Part shown: positions 18,632 through 29,263 of the stretch, one piece after another | How positions within the stretch are numbered: position 1 is the first letter of the stretch | Layout of the letters: every line of letters begins with the position of its first letter | Assembly: GCA_964030475.1 (NCBI GenBank) | Contig: CAXIPT010000002.1 | Coordinates: 15,204,095-15,268,094, forward strand | Length of the DNA stretch: 64,000 bases | Direction of reading: 5' to 3' | Source: Tethya wilhelma | Taxonomy: Eukaryota; Porifera; Demospongiae; Tethyida; Tethyidae | The notes under the pieces: generated by a model | Told to the model about the DNA's origin: nothing | Database searches by the model: none | The model's input: only the letters and a program-made list of their open reading frames with translations | Made by a program: the position numbers and the translations under genes

Positions 18632-19152
18632 TGGTGTGAGCTGCATATATTATCATGTATGAGTCCCCTGGACTAGTAGTGGTGTACAGGTGTAATTATG
18701 ACATTATTTAACTATGAGCCTGAAATAAAATATTGTGGAAAATTTTTGACATTGCTTTTGTACATCCAAACATGCTGCTTTTAACAGAATCATGCTTTAT
18801 TTTGAAATTTCAGACCCCATAATGATGCTGTTAGTATTATGTACACTTTCTTTGTTCAGAATAAGTTTTTAGCAAGTAAATTTAGGTGTTCTAACTATGC
18901 TCAACCCTTTACCTAGCTTCCTATCTAAAGAGGGAAAAGGAGAGCAACTCAATAATTATATGTGCTGAGGAAGCCTGGGAATATCATAAGCCCGATGGTG
19001 AAATTCATAGATACATACCATTAATGTCATATCATTGGTTGTAATAGTAAGTGTTGAATTTTAAGTTTAACAAAAAAAATTATTATTACTAATGATGACA
19101 AAAAACAATAAGAAAATAGTGTACAAAATTTAATAGTAAGTGCTCCGAGTGT

Positions 19153-19940
19153 TTAAACTGTTTGTGTGGAGTATTGTCTCTCTTCAATCTTGGCTCTAGA
19201 ACATCTCTTGCACATCAGGAGACCTATATCATGAGTCTCTTCACTGGCAGTCTGAGTTAATTTCTTATCTAAAATGTACAACACAAAAAGAGAAATTTAT
19301 AACACAAAAAATGATAATAGAAACTGAAAAACATAAATAATACCAATATAATCAAGAATTTACCATGTGCATGTTTCAATGTTCGAGACCGTGAAAGCTT
19401 TCTCTTAACTTTGTTGCAAACACATCGTACACCTCCAGCCACAAGCTGTGCTGCCACACTGAGAGCACTGACTGTATTTACTAGTTCACCATACAGTGTT
19501 GTACTGGAATTGATTGGGGCATGAAAAGGTATTGAGGATGATGGTGATAGGTTTGGTGGGGGTAGGATTTGATCCAGTGATCTTTTAGATCTTGATTTTG
19601 TGTGATATTGAGTGTGAGGTGTTTCAGAGGGAGAAGGAGTTATGGTGGATGTTGATGGGCTCTCAACTTGAGTGTAAGTTGTTGGAGACTGTTGAGATGA
19701 TGTAGAGCCAGAAGCCACAATGACACAAGTTTCAGATGAAGTAGGGTAAGACATTTTTAGAGTTTGAGTAGTAGAGACACTTCTCTGGGATTCAAGAGAA
19801 GAAAGGCTGCTCTCAGACCCACTAGTACTCAGGGTAGTGGTAGCCTGACCACTACTAGAAGGTTGATCAGCTTGATGAAGGTCCCTCAAATATTTGCCAT
19901 AATCAAAAGTAGGCGTGACGACCACAACCGAACAGCTCAT
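19153..19940 (-). CDS. Hypothetical Ser/Thr-rich protein with C-terminal Cys-x2-Cys motif
   Basis: Exons 19364-19940 and 19153-19268 join in phase for 230 aa. The first 130 residues are low-complexity Ser/Thr/Pro. Residues about 150-190 contain a conserved-looking segment, YGELVNTVSALSVAAQLVA, then GGVRCVCNKVKRKLSRSRT. The second exon ends GLLMCKRCSRAKIEERQYST. The CVC and CKRC pairs hint at a small metal-binding or membrane-anchored tail, but I recognise no family. The ATG at 19940 is the first in the frame. The region upstream (20040-20370) is CpG-rich with several cgcgcg runs, as expected of a promoter. Confidence 0.65.
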
Positions 19941-20040
19941 TTTGTTTCCGCTTCAAAAGTGTGGACAATAATAATTATGTTGATTGATACACTCGAGTGC
20001 TGTCTTTTTCTAGGAAAATCTGGTGAATGATAAATGCGAC

Positions 20041-20400
20041 TTTAGTATCCTAGATACGTTGATGTATCCAAGTAACTGCTCCCTGTTGCTAGAGGCATTT
20101 AGACACGGCGCGCGCGCAAGCTTGCGAGCTGACGCGGCTTGTGTCTGCATGCAGCCGGCCGATCCTCATCGATCTCGTTTGTGTGAGCGAATCAGTGGTC
20201 TTCCTGTAGCTTAGCCTTCTCTGTAGGCCAGATCTATCATCTATAGTGTCCACCAGGCCTGGGAACGAGATAATGGTCAAATCTAGCTGCACAGCTACAG
20301 TTTCCAAGTTGTTACAATTACAGCCTCGTTACGTTCGATCCAGTGCGCGCGCTCATGATCGATGCAAGCCCCGCCCACTCAACATGCATAAATCTTTGCA
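20041..20400. promoter_or_regulatory. CpG-rich intergenic stretch
   Basis: This intergenic stretch between the 19.9 kb gene start and the 3' end of EFCAB10 has clusters of CpG (gcgcgcgc near 20109 and cgcgcgc near 20345) unlike the AT-rich surroundings. It is a candidate promoter/CpG island for the minus-strand gene ending at 19940. No coding content seen. Confidence 0.35.
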
Positions 20401-20568
20401 GTTTCAGATATTATCTTGATCATATAAATATTATCATTATTAATTAATGAAATGCCAATCTGTGTTTTTGGTGTCTCTGTAGAGTCTACTATAGAATGTC
20501 ATATAAATATAAGTAAACCATGTACCAATGGCTCTGAGATGTAGCTATGCTGTCAGTAGAAGGATGTG

Positions 20569-20994
20569 CTAGTCAATAAAAGTTGCAGATGCATTCCTTA
20601 GAGCAGCTTTTGATTCGTGAACAAATGTTTCCAAACTAATTCTGTTGAACTCAGCCCCAGTTGGTTCAGTGTTGAATTTCAACACCCTCATATTTGCCAT
20701 TGCTTTCAAATACTGATCTCGAGATATGTAGCCCTTCTTTGTGATGTCCAACATGTAAAATACTGATCTTAAATTTGTTTCATCAATGAAGCAAGGTGGT
20801 TCAGTAAGGTCAGGGTCCAGTTTGGCCTTTTGAAGTTGCTCGATGTGATTCTTCATAAACATTTTTGGATCCTCAGGTCTCTCATACACCAATGCTGCAG
20901 TGAGGTTTTCAAAGAGCTCAATAATCTTGTGTTCTTTCAAGTATTTGGTGCTGTCTTCCTCATGAGGACGACGTCCATCAGTGCTCGGCTCCAT
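20569..20994 (-). CDS. EFCAB10: EF-hand calcium-binding domain protein 10 homologue
   Basis: A single exon of 141 aa. The N-terminal part (TKYLKEHKIIELFENLTAALVYERPEDPK) is the RIIa-like dimerisation/docking helix pair found in EFCAB10 and other axonemal radial-spoke-type proteins. The C-terminal part (NLRSVFYMLDITKKGYISRDQYLKAM) is one EF-hand-like unit. The calcium loop begins D-I-T-K-K-G-Y-I-S, so only some ligands are kept and calcium binding is doubtful. The ATG at 20994 is preferred; the frame extends a few codons upstream only from a TTG. The family is associated with motile cilia and sperm flagella. It is head-to-head with the gene at 21150, sharing 155 bp. Confidence 0.85.
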   Translation of the reverse strand: MEPSTDGRRPHEEDSTKYLKEHKIIELFENLTAALVYERPEDPKMFMKNHIEQLQKAKLDPDLTEPPCFIDETNLRSVFYMLDITKKGYISRDQYLKAMANMRVLKFNTEPTGAEFNRISLETFVHESKAALRNASATFID

Positions 20995-21149
20995 GGTAAT
21001 CAAGAGTTTGGGGGTACTTCAATATTATTTGCTGACTTGGCAATAATTGTTTCATTGTTACTATAGAAACTAGCGTGGGCGTGGTTGTACCAGCCCATCC
21101 CTCTGTTCTTGACCAGCAATCAGAGATTTACTCCATTGGAGCGATCAGC
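20995..21149. promoter_or_regulatory. Bidirectional promoter between EFCAB10 and the 21.15 kb gene
   Basis: A 155-bp gap separates the two start codons on opposite strands. It contains caattgtttcattgttactatagaaac near 21041-21067. The sequence gttactatagaaac resembles an RFX-type X-box half-site arrangement, which would fit ciliary genes, but the match is weak. Confidence 0.45.
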
Positions 21150-21950
21150 ATGGATTCTACTCTACCTCCCATAAATGTCAACCAGGTAAGCATACAGCTA
21201 TAATTATCGAGATCTAAAGCTTTGAACTGCATGCATAGATAATATATCCATATATATATATTGTGGGAGAATATATTATCTATGATGCATGTCATGATTG
21301 TAGTTATTTGCAAGCTGGCATGATCACTGTTGCAAATGCAGCTATTGCATTTATTAACAATGACATCCTTTACTCAGGAAAATGTGAAAAGCAACCAATT
21401 TTCCAAGCATGATAACCGACATGCCTTTCAGAGTTCTGGTGTCTATTTTGGTCAGGGTCTCGGCAAAAGACTGGTGAAAGACACCAAGGTAAACCAGCAC
21501 TTCTCAGAGAACCACACATCGTGGAGCTCACCTATCAGCTACACGTCCACATACTCGGATGGATACAATAGTACGGTGCTCCACAGGCGATGCAGCTCAC
21601 TAACAGGAGTGAACACATCCACCCTCCAAGCTCATCACTACTGTCGGCACTCTACCCTGAAAATGGACCGACCTCTTCTGAGAAAGTTTGATATTGTCAC
21701 TAAAGAAAACTTCAGACGATTTCCTCAGAGTCATTCTGTGCCAGAAAGCCTATCCAGCTTGGCTGTAAGGCCGAGTGAGAAAGCAGAATGGTGGTGTTTC
21801 ACTGGGAGACCAGAGAAGACTGTGAAGAATGCTGACACTGAATCTTCAAACACATCAAGATTAAACTATGTTACACCACTTTCAGTACTGGCATCCACAC
21901 AGCAACCATTCTTAGAGCACAATCCATGGACCTATTCTTACAAAAAATGA
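21150..21950 (+). CDS. Unidentified protein, possible axonemal/sperm component
   Basis: Exons 21150-21185 and 21378-21950 give 202 aa starting MDSTLPPINVNQ. The sequence is rich in Ser, Thr, His, Tyr and basic residues, has no membrane segment and little predicted order (YFGQGLGKRLV, SYTSTYSDGYNST, RPLLRKFDIVTKENFRRFP, ending HNPWTYSYKK). Short basic and aromatic proteins of this look often bind inside ciliary microtubules. The shared promoter with EFCAB10 points the same way, but this is inference; I recognise no named family. Confidence 0.65.
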
Positions 21951-22124
21951 TTGATGTGCAAATTATAATATTATTATTATGAAACTATTTTTGTGGGTTA
22001 CAAAAATTAATTTGGTGTTTTAATTAAGTATACATTAACAACATAATTATGTGCATGCAAATTAACTTTGTGTTATAATTATGTGTCCATTCAAACAGAT
22101 CAATAAACTGTACTTTAGGACAAG

Positions 22125-22666
22125 TTAAAGACTGTCAAAGTACTCTTTGTCCATACACTTGGCAATGGTGTTCAGTTGAATGAATGAAGGACCCTCATAA
22201 ATTTGACCTATACACAGATGGATAGATAACTGTATGTAGGACCCCATTGTTATGTAAGTATTCATCTAACAAACTGTCCGTGTGACTTGCCCCAGGCTGT
22301 GTGTGTGAATGAATATAACCCACAAAGGAGCAATTAGAGGGGCAGAGCACGGTACACTATGTCTAGTCTCGTGGGCCAGCCACTCCCTCACCAAAAAGAG
22401 GAAGAGTCTGGTGACTCTGGCTGCTAAGTCTCTAAATGCACTGTCTTCCACAAATGGATGTTTGTTATTAACATGTGATAAAACCAATTATCACATTCCT
22501 GTGTGCAATGGAAACCGTGCCAGAGTCACCAGAGTCCAGACTCTCCCTCTTCCTGGTGAGGGAGTGGCTGGCCCACGAGACTACACTATGTTATATTGGT
22601 TAACCAGATGTAAAGTACAGCAGTGAATAAAACTCACCAATCTTTGAGTCTCTGTAGAATTTCTCC

Positions 22667-22714
<48 letters not shown>

Positions 22715-24723
22715 AAGTACCTCAGAACTGTAGTACTTGGCCATGGCACCCTCTTTCACTACACTCAGCCCTTGGTCCTTCATTCTGGCTGCATTATACA
22801 CCAACAAACTGGCAGCCTCTATCTCGGTTGCCAGTTGAGCTCTCATGTGTTGCATGGCTTGAAAGTCAGCAATCTTTTGTTTGAAAGCCTCTCTCTCATG
22901 GATGTAAGGAATAACACTCTCCAGAGCTCCCTTGGCAAGACCGATCATCTGCAGGAGGAGGATTAATATCACTATACAAGGAATAGATTTGACCCTGACA
23001 CAGCTGGTAATGATGGCCCATGCCCTTCATTTACTAGTGCTGGAGAATGGACAGCACTGATGACTGTGTGACATGACTATATACTCTTAACCCCAAAGTC
23101 AACCCTCAATGTTTAACGTTTGCTAACTGTACCTGAGCTCCAATTCCTATTCTGCCAACATTGAGTGTCTCGATAGCATACTTATATCCTTTACCAACTT
23201 CACCAATGATTTGAGACTCATGAACCTATAATGATGATGATGAACAACAATGGTAGTCATCATGGCATACCTTAGTCCCTTTCCCAGAGAGAGCTAGAGG
23301 CTGGCTACACCATGTTTAGGAATGTGTCATTGTGAGTTGGGTCGTTCATTAATGCATCGTAAACTGCCATGCATGAGCACAATATGCAAGTATTTCGCTG
23401 GAACCTTGACATCATCCAAGATTACAGGACAGGTTGAAGAAGCTCTAATGCCCAATTTATCTTCCTTCTTTCCAACTGAGAGCCCAGGAGTGTCTCTGTC
23501 TACAATAAAGGCTGTGATACCTTTGTAGCCCTGCACACATACATTTGTCAATAGCAGTAAATTAATGCATGATCAACAAAGAGGGCTGAAGGCCTGTCAA
23601 ACTTCAATACCTTGTCAAAATCAATGTTAGCCATGACGATGAACATGCCAGCATGTTCAGCATTAGTGATCCACATTTTCTCTCCATTGAGTATCCAGTA
23701 CTCCCCATCCTTCTTGGCACTAGTCTTAAGAGCAAAGGCATCTGCTCCACAACTGGCCTCTGAGAGACAGTAACTCCCAACCTACAATGGAGAGAGGGTA
23801 GAACACAAGGTGCAACTTTCAAAATGAGCCCTAGTGGACAAAGGTACTGTTGGCAACATCTCACCATATCTGAAGTCAGTCGGGGAAAGTACTTTTGCTT
23901 TAAATCTTCTGTGGCATAGCGATGCAAATATTCATAAATTAGAGTATTCTGTACGTCACACATGACACTCAAGGAGGGATCAACACGAGCTAGCTCCTCA
24001 ATAGCCAATACAGAAGCAAAGAAAGAACCACCTGGGCCACCATACTTCGGGTCTACTTCGATTCCCATGAGCTGCAAATGTGTGAGTGTATATGAATGTA
24101 GATTCTTGTGTGACTAGGATTATTCTTTGTTGTACTACTGAAGAGTACCTATTAGAGAAGAGTACCTAGAGTAAATATTTTGACTAGTGTAATCCAGTAA
24201 ACAAACATGTCCAGTGAACATTCTTAGCCTCGATCCCAGGCCCCTCCCTTAGCTTCCGTACCATCTGAGAGGGGGGAGCCTGGGAATGAGGCTAAACATT
24301 CTTGCAAGTATACTGAACAAATACTGTATCTGAACATTAAAAGGATGTAATATTTTATCTTTAATAAATATACAAACCCCTTGTTCAAAAAGTGCACTGA
24401 TGATAGCTGGGTCCATCTGAGACTCCTGGTCCATCTTGCTCACCAGTGGTGCAAGCTTATCTCGACTAAAGCGAGCAACTAAACCGTGAATACAATAACA
24501 ACAACCAAATTATCACTTTCACTGTAGCTCAATTGTTTACTTCAATGTTACCTGTCTCCTTCATCATCTGTTCTTCTTCTGTGAAAGATGTGAGTGGTAA
24601 ATGGCTTCCATTGCTGTACCCTCTACTCCTAGGACTGTGGTTGACTATGTTGGGGAGATTAACAGCAGATCTGGGAAAAGCAACTGATCTAGAGGACCCG
24701 ACAAACCATGATCTGAGCTGCAT
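22125..24723 (-). CDS. ACADSB: Short/branched-chain acyl-CoA dehydrogenase, mitochondrial (one exon missing)
   Basis: Oxidises 2-methyl-branched acyl-CoA in isoleucine breakdown in mitochondria, using FAD and passing electrons to ETF. Exons: 24552-24723, 24378-24478, 23865-24071, 23611-23781, 23405-23530, 23133-23225, 22721-22948, [missing], 22638-22667, 22125-22207. The start [19 protein letters not shown] is a good basic presequence. Marks include [88 protein letters not shown] and, at the end, [15 protein letters not shown] with the catalytic Glu. The segment that normally reads like SKCIEWMGGVG..KDYP should lie between 22667 and 22721. Only a (GT)n tract is there, and the flanking phases require a missing exon of length 3n+1. 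So the gene is either broken or mis-assembled at the microsatellite. Confidence 0.9.
22364..22583. mobile_element. Hairpin element in ACADSB intron
   Basis: Left arm tagtctcgtgggccagccac and right arm (reverse complement tagtctcgtgggccagccac) continue through accctcaccNNNaagagg to gtgactctggc for about 65-75 bp with a few mismatches, around a loop of roughly 80 bp. No coding content. Typical of a foldback/MITE. Confidence 0.8.
22668..22710. repeat. (GT)n microsatellite forming a splice acceptor
   Basis: On the minus strand the (CA)n run ends cacacacag directly at the ACADSB exon 22638-22667, so the repeat itself supplies the acceptor AG. It occupies the place where an exon is expected. Confidence 0.9.
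24225..24294. mobile_element. 70-bp miniature element, tagcctcg family
   Basis: Starts tagcctcgatcccaggcccc and ends gggagcctgggaatgaggcta, an imperfect inverted repeat of about 22 bp around a short loop, in an ACADSB intron. Related copies are at 35778-36397, 47481-47557 and 55286-55387. Confidence 0.8.
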
Positions 24724-24893
24724 AAAGGCATACAGCAATTCAACATCACCAGTGCTACCAGTATACAATTTATATTTTGTTTCTCCAATAAGAACAGATT
24801 CTGATGAAACTTGCCTGACTTGCCAAAAGTCGAGAAGCCATGATCGACTGCAAGGTTAACTTTAATTAAAGCGCACCATGGGTCAAAGGTCAA

Positions 24894-26775
24894 CTCATGT
24901 GGAGGTTCAGTGTGCAGCCTGTTTTACCCTATAGCATCTATGGTTGTATTTTTTTTTGCATAATTTATAGTCTTCAAGCTCTAATGCAGGCTGCTAATCC
25001 TATGCTTCTATATGGGCTTAAAAGTGTGTCATTCTCAATCAAATTTAGCTCACTTTATCTGCAGTCAATGGAGGGATAGCTCAACCAATAATACAGTGAG
25101 TACATTGCTACAATTCAAGTAACAAGTTGCCACTTGGCGTCCTTTCTAATACATTCTGCATGGGAGCCAAGGAAGCCTGTGGATTTGAAGCTCAGCTTGA
25201 AGAACACCTATGCAACTGACTGCAGGCTGTACATTGCCACCACTTGCCCAAGGGTGGATGTGGAGAATGTGAGTATGCCTGCTGCCATAGCCCTTTTGCC
25301 TCAAAATCCTTCCCCTATATATGCAAGCATTGGTCACTTCATGTATACCATATAATGGGTCAATTTAGCGGGAATTAAATTTGGCAAATTGGTGAATTAT
25401 TCTTCAAATCTCCAAATTAAAAATTGCCAAACAGTTTTATACACACACACTCACATATAATGCAGCATATAGAATTAAAATCACCAAATTAAAAAAATTT
25501 TTGCTAAAATGAGAATTCGCCAAATTTTAAGCCTGCCAAATTTATACCTGCTACACGGTAGTACTTATGTTACTTGCTTTAGTAAATTGGTTCCAAGGCC
25601 AGGCTGGGTCGGTAAACTAATAGGCTGGGGGTTAAATCTTTCACGAGAGACTTGTCTAGACTTCCCCCTTAATGGAGTTTGATCCCTTGGTTGATTGTGA
25701 GTTGATATGTGAGTACATATCAAACTATTGGCTTAAGATTGAGTGTGCATTGTATGTGACTGACAATTTGAAAGTAAACAGTTCCGGGAGATTGTAAAGT
25801 CTGATAGAGTTTCCATGCTCTTCTAAATTCTATGGGCTTAGCTCCATATTACCTCCATGTCTTGGTCAGACCTTGCATTTAGAGTCCTAACTGTTATTAG
25901 TATACTGTATAGCGGGAAAGTTTCATGGGGTTTGGTTTTCGTGGATTATTATCCATCCATGAAAGTGTTTATCTGCGAAATTCTATGTAACATGCTTACG
26001 TATGGGCTCGCACAGCTCATTCGCGAAAGACATCTGTGAAAGTTTGACACCATGAAACTTTTCTGCTATACAGACATTTGTACTATACTAATACCATGGG
26101 GAGGTTCGAATATTAGTGAGTAGATCCAAATTTTATTGCTCTTGCCAGCTGGGGAATACTATTTCATCTGACAGACCAACCTAGCTATAGTATCATGTAA
26201 TCTAGAACTATGCATGTCTAAAGTGCAAACCTATTCACTGGTATTCAGAGTCACATTGTGCAGAAGCATTGATTGACAATAGAGTACCTATTGTTGAAAA
26301 GACAACCCTTAGTTAGAATGACTGTATATTACTTGCATATTTATAGCCCACTGGTATTTATATGGCTTCATATAGGATAGGATGTCTCCATCTAGAGTCA
26401 CGTGCCAAGGCCCATAGAACAATTGCAGAATGGTGATGGGTGGATCCATCCCAATACAAGTGCATCATTAAACAGGATGTGTACCACAGTTTGCTTACTA
26501 GGGTTTCCCTTTTTTTCATACTCAAGTAATAATTTCAGTGAGTGGGAAACCTGGGTATGAGGCTACCACCCTTCCTGACAATTATTGCAATGTAAAGTTA
26601 CAACAGCATTACTGTAGGTATCGTTGTCAATATTGATGTTGGTGCTGTGAAGTACATATGGAATGAATTGTGAAACAAAAATGATCCTAAAAAATAAATA
26701 GTGTGATGATTTGAACTTAGTTTGTCCTACTGTAGGTACACCCTCTTGGACAAGCTGTTGATTCCAGGATCAACT
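24894..26775. other. Intergenic stretch between ACADSB and the sulfotransferase
   Basis: No gene recognised. It contains repeats of the phrase aaattNgccaaatt near 25370-25550, the miniature element at 25905-26073, and a lone half of the tagcctcg family (gtgggaaacctgggtatgaggcta) near 26543-26566. Confidence 0.5.
25905..26073. mobile_element. Miniature inverted-repeat element, ctgtatagcggg family
   Basis: Ends are ctgtatagcgggaaagtttc and, in reverse complement from the right, ctgtatagcagaaaagtttc, about 25 bp with few mismatches. The interior is non-coding with repeated ttcgtgg/catgaaag phrases. Its ends match those of 42642-42851 (ccgtatagcgggaaattttc). Confidence 0.75.
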
Positions 26776-27924
26776 CTAAATGTTGCCATCAAAAGTGTAT
26801 CTTGTCAAGAATGGAATGGTTCGTTTTTTGTACTCAACAACTTGCTTCAAACGTAGTGGCCACTCAACTATCAGCCTTGATTTTGAAACTTGTTTGAAAA
26901 CTTTTCTTTCAACTGCTTCTAAGTAGTCTCGAGGACTGTCCACTTGTAAAAAGGAACAAATTCTTTGTAGAGAATTTTTTGGTTTCATCACTACATCACA
27001 GTTGTGAATTTCTAGGACATTCTCAGGCTTGATGTATTCTATCATTTCTTGGACAGCACTAGCCCTTTTAAAGAAATTTTCTATTTCACTTAAAAGTGTT
27101 CGTTCACTGTGAAACTGTTTGGCAGTCACATTGTTGCTTTGAAACAAGGCCTTTTGACTTGCTACAAACTTCGGTCCACCATGCTTGTAGAGTGTACTTG
27201 TTGAAATGATGTCATATGGATTTCTCACGACATGAATGACTTTGACAGGAATTTTCACAGTTTCCACCAGCTGTTGATAATGTCGTTTGAAACGTGCTGA
27301 ATCATCCATGAATTTGAATGTGGTCATGCCACCACTCTTGTCACCAATGATGAGAAGTTGGTCGTACCTCCCTTGCCAGGGAAAGCCAACATTGAGGGAA
27401 TATCCTTTAGCATTGCTGCCCTTTGTTCTCAGGCCAACTGTGGCATCTTTGTAGCTATCCTTGTAGAGTTCATTAAAGAGGTAGGTTTTGTTCCTTAGAC
27501 GATCATCCGTGATCCAGCGTTTGAAAAGCATGAACTCATGAGAAATGATCATGTTAGGATGAGCATCCATGAAACTGCCCACTATACTGTGACCACTTCT
27601 AGGATACCCGATAAAAAATACAAAAGTTTTTACACTATTAATATCATCTTTTGATAGTTCCAATGAAGTATTGGTAAGCTTAGTAGGGCTAGTGAATTCT
27701 TTATGAGTAGATCTATCGTTGTATACGTGCTTCTTTTCTGCCCTATTATAAATTGTTGCAGTATCATCCTGTTGAACCATATGATATTTTTTAGCAGTGG
27801 TCTTCCAATGACTGCTCAATCTTGAATCATAATTTGTTCCTGCGAGAACTGTTAGAGTGATGACTGTTATCAATCCTGCTGTGCACAAACCTGAAAAGAG
27901 TTTCTTGCAACCGATCAAATTCAT
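26776..27924 (-). CDS. Golgi sulfotransferase-like type II membrane protein
   Basis: A single-exon, 382-aa protein. The N-terminus has a short cytoplasmic end and one signal-anchor (LFSGLCTAGLITVITLTVLA, about residues 9-28), then a Ser/Thr-rich stem. The catalytic region begins with the 5'-phosphosulfate-binding loop FVFFIGYPRSGHSIVGSF (near 102-119). It continues to the 3'-phosphate-binding motif VIHVVRNPYDIISTS (near 228-242), both diagnostic of PAPS-dependent sulfotransferases. It probably sulfates a glycan or protein in the Golgi; the acceptor cannot be predicted. The lack of introns suggests origin by retrocopying or membership in an intronless local family; a decayed inverted copy lies at 28381-29000. 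Confidence 0.85.
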   Translation of the reverse strand: MNLIGCKKLFSGLCTAGLITVITLTVLAGTNYDSRLSSHWKTTAKKYHMVQQDDTATIYNRAEKKHVYNDRSTHKEFTSPTKLTNTSLELSKDDINSVKTFVFFIGYPRSGHSIVGSFMDAHPNMIISHEFMLFKRWITDDRLRNKTYLFNELYKDSYKDATVGLRTKGSNAKGYSLNVGFPWQGRYDQLLIIGDKSGGMTTFKFMDDSARFKRHYQQLVETVKIPVKVIHVVRNPYDIISTSTLYKHGGPKFVASQKALFQSNNVTAKQFHSERTLLSEIENFFKRASAVQEMIEYIKPENVLEIHNCDVVMKPKNSLQRICSFLQVDSPRDYLEAVERKVFKQVSKSRLIVEWPLRLKQVVEYKKRTIPFLTRYTFDGNI

Positions 27925-28380
27925 CTTGTCAGGCTCAGCTGCTCAACCCTTTCAAATATACGGCTGTTTATTATTCTCGTTCTATACTCTATGATCTAGT
28001 AGGTGGCAAAATTGCAAGGCCGACCCAGCCCTAGCCCTGTGCCCAAACTAGACACGCCTCCTTTTCCGCACCGTGTGCTGCGCATGCCCATAGAGATAAA
28101 GCGAGAAAAATTGTGAATTCCTGTGGAATATGCTTTCTTGTGGTGTTCTTAACTCTAGTACTGTATTGGTATCATTGTTTAATTATGATACAAGAGTTGA
28201 TAATTAAGCTGATGACAGAATTCGCAGTAAGCAAAAGCAAACTAAATTGTATGCTAAATGCCTCCTCAAAATCATATTCTCTACCAATAAAGAAGTTGGA
28301 GGATCAAACCTCTGCACACTGTCAATAATTTCCAAACGCAGTCCTGAACTATAGATGGTGTTAAAATAGACTTGCTCTTC

Positions 28381-29000
28381 CAATCTGTTGTATTTTTTAT
28401 TGGGTATCCTAGAAGTGGTCACAGTATAGGCAGTTTCACGGATGCTCATTCTAACATGATTGTTGGTCACAAGTTTCAAACGACATTATCAACAGCTGGT
28501 GGAAACTGTGAAAATTCCTGTCAAAGGCATTCACATCATGAGAAATCCATATGACATATTTCAACAAGTACACCCTATAAACAAGGAAAGAAGTTTATAG
28601 CTTACCAAAAGGCCCTTTTTCAAAATAATCAAACTATATAGAATGCGAAGAAATTTAACAATGAGCATCTTCTGAGGATACTTTCAGTGTCTGCATATTC
28701 AATAATCTCTGTTACAGCTTGGGCCCATCTGAAGAATTCTCGAGTCTTGCTCTTTGAAGTTCACAACAGTGAACTTGTATTATAAGTTGCCCAAAAATTA
28801 CTCTGAAGAAAATTTGCTCTTTTCTCCAAGTAGATTGTCCTGTTAACTACTTGGAAGCAGTTGAAACAAAAGTCTTCAACAAAGTTTCCTAGCCAAGAAA
28901 AAAATAGTTAGATGGCCAGTTCGTTTACAACAGGTGGTTGAAAGAAAAATAATCATTTTTTAAAGTTTTTTAGTAGATACACATTTGACAGTGAAAGTTT
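28381..29000 (+). pseudogene. Decayed copy of the neighbouring sulfotransferase, inverted
   Basis: Read on the plus strand, fragments in three frames match the gene at 26776-27924. FFIGYPRSGHSIGSFTDAH lies near 28390-28450, then QLVETVKIPVK-like and IRNPYDI-like codons near 28490-28560. A matching tail near 28960-28997 corresponds to the gene's ending RYTFDGN. About 300 bp of the middle is deleted and there are many stops and frameshifts, so no product is made. Confidence 0.75.
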
Positions 29001-29263
29001 TTGTATACATATTACAGTTTGGTTTATTGTAAAAAAATTACAATCTGTCATGTATATATAGATTTGAAAAATTTTATGGCAAAATTTTCCCTACTTGTCT
29101 ACAGTATAATTCCTTTACATTGAACCCCCCTTACATTAACATACAAAGAAGGTGGTCTTAATTCTCAATGTTGTTTAGGAATATATAATTATACAACAGA
29201 ATTATTATTTTATACTCATCGCCATAGTACAAACTATATATTAACACAGTAAAAAAAAAAAAA

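Noticed and set aside
25134..25355. 73-codon frame in the ACADSB-sulfotransferase gap
   Set aside because: No similarity, low-complexity surroundings, stops in neighbouring frames; not supported.
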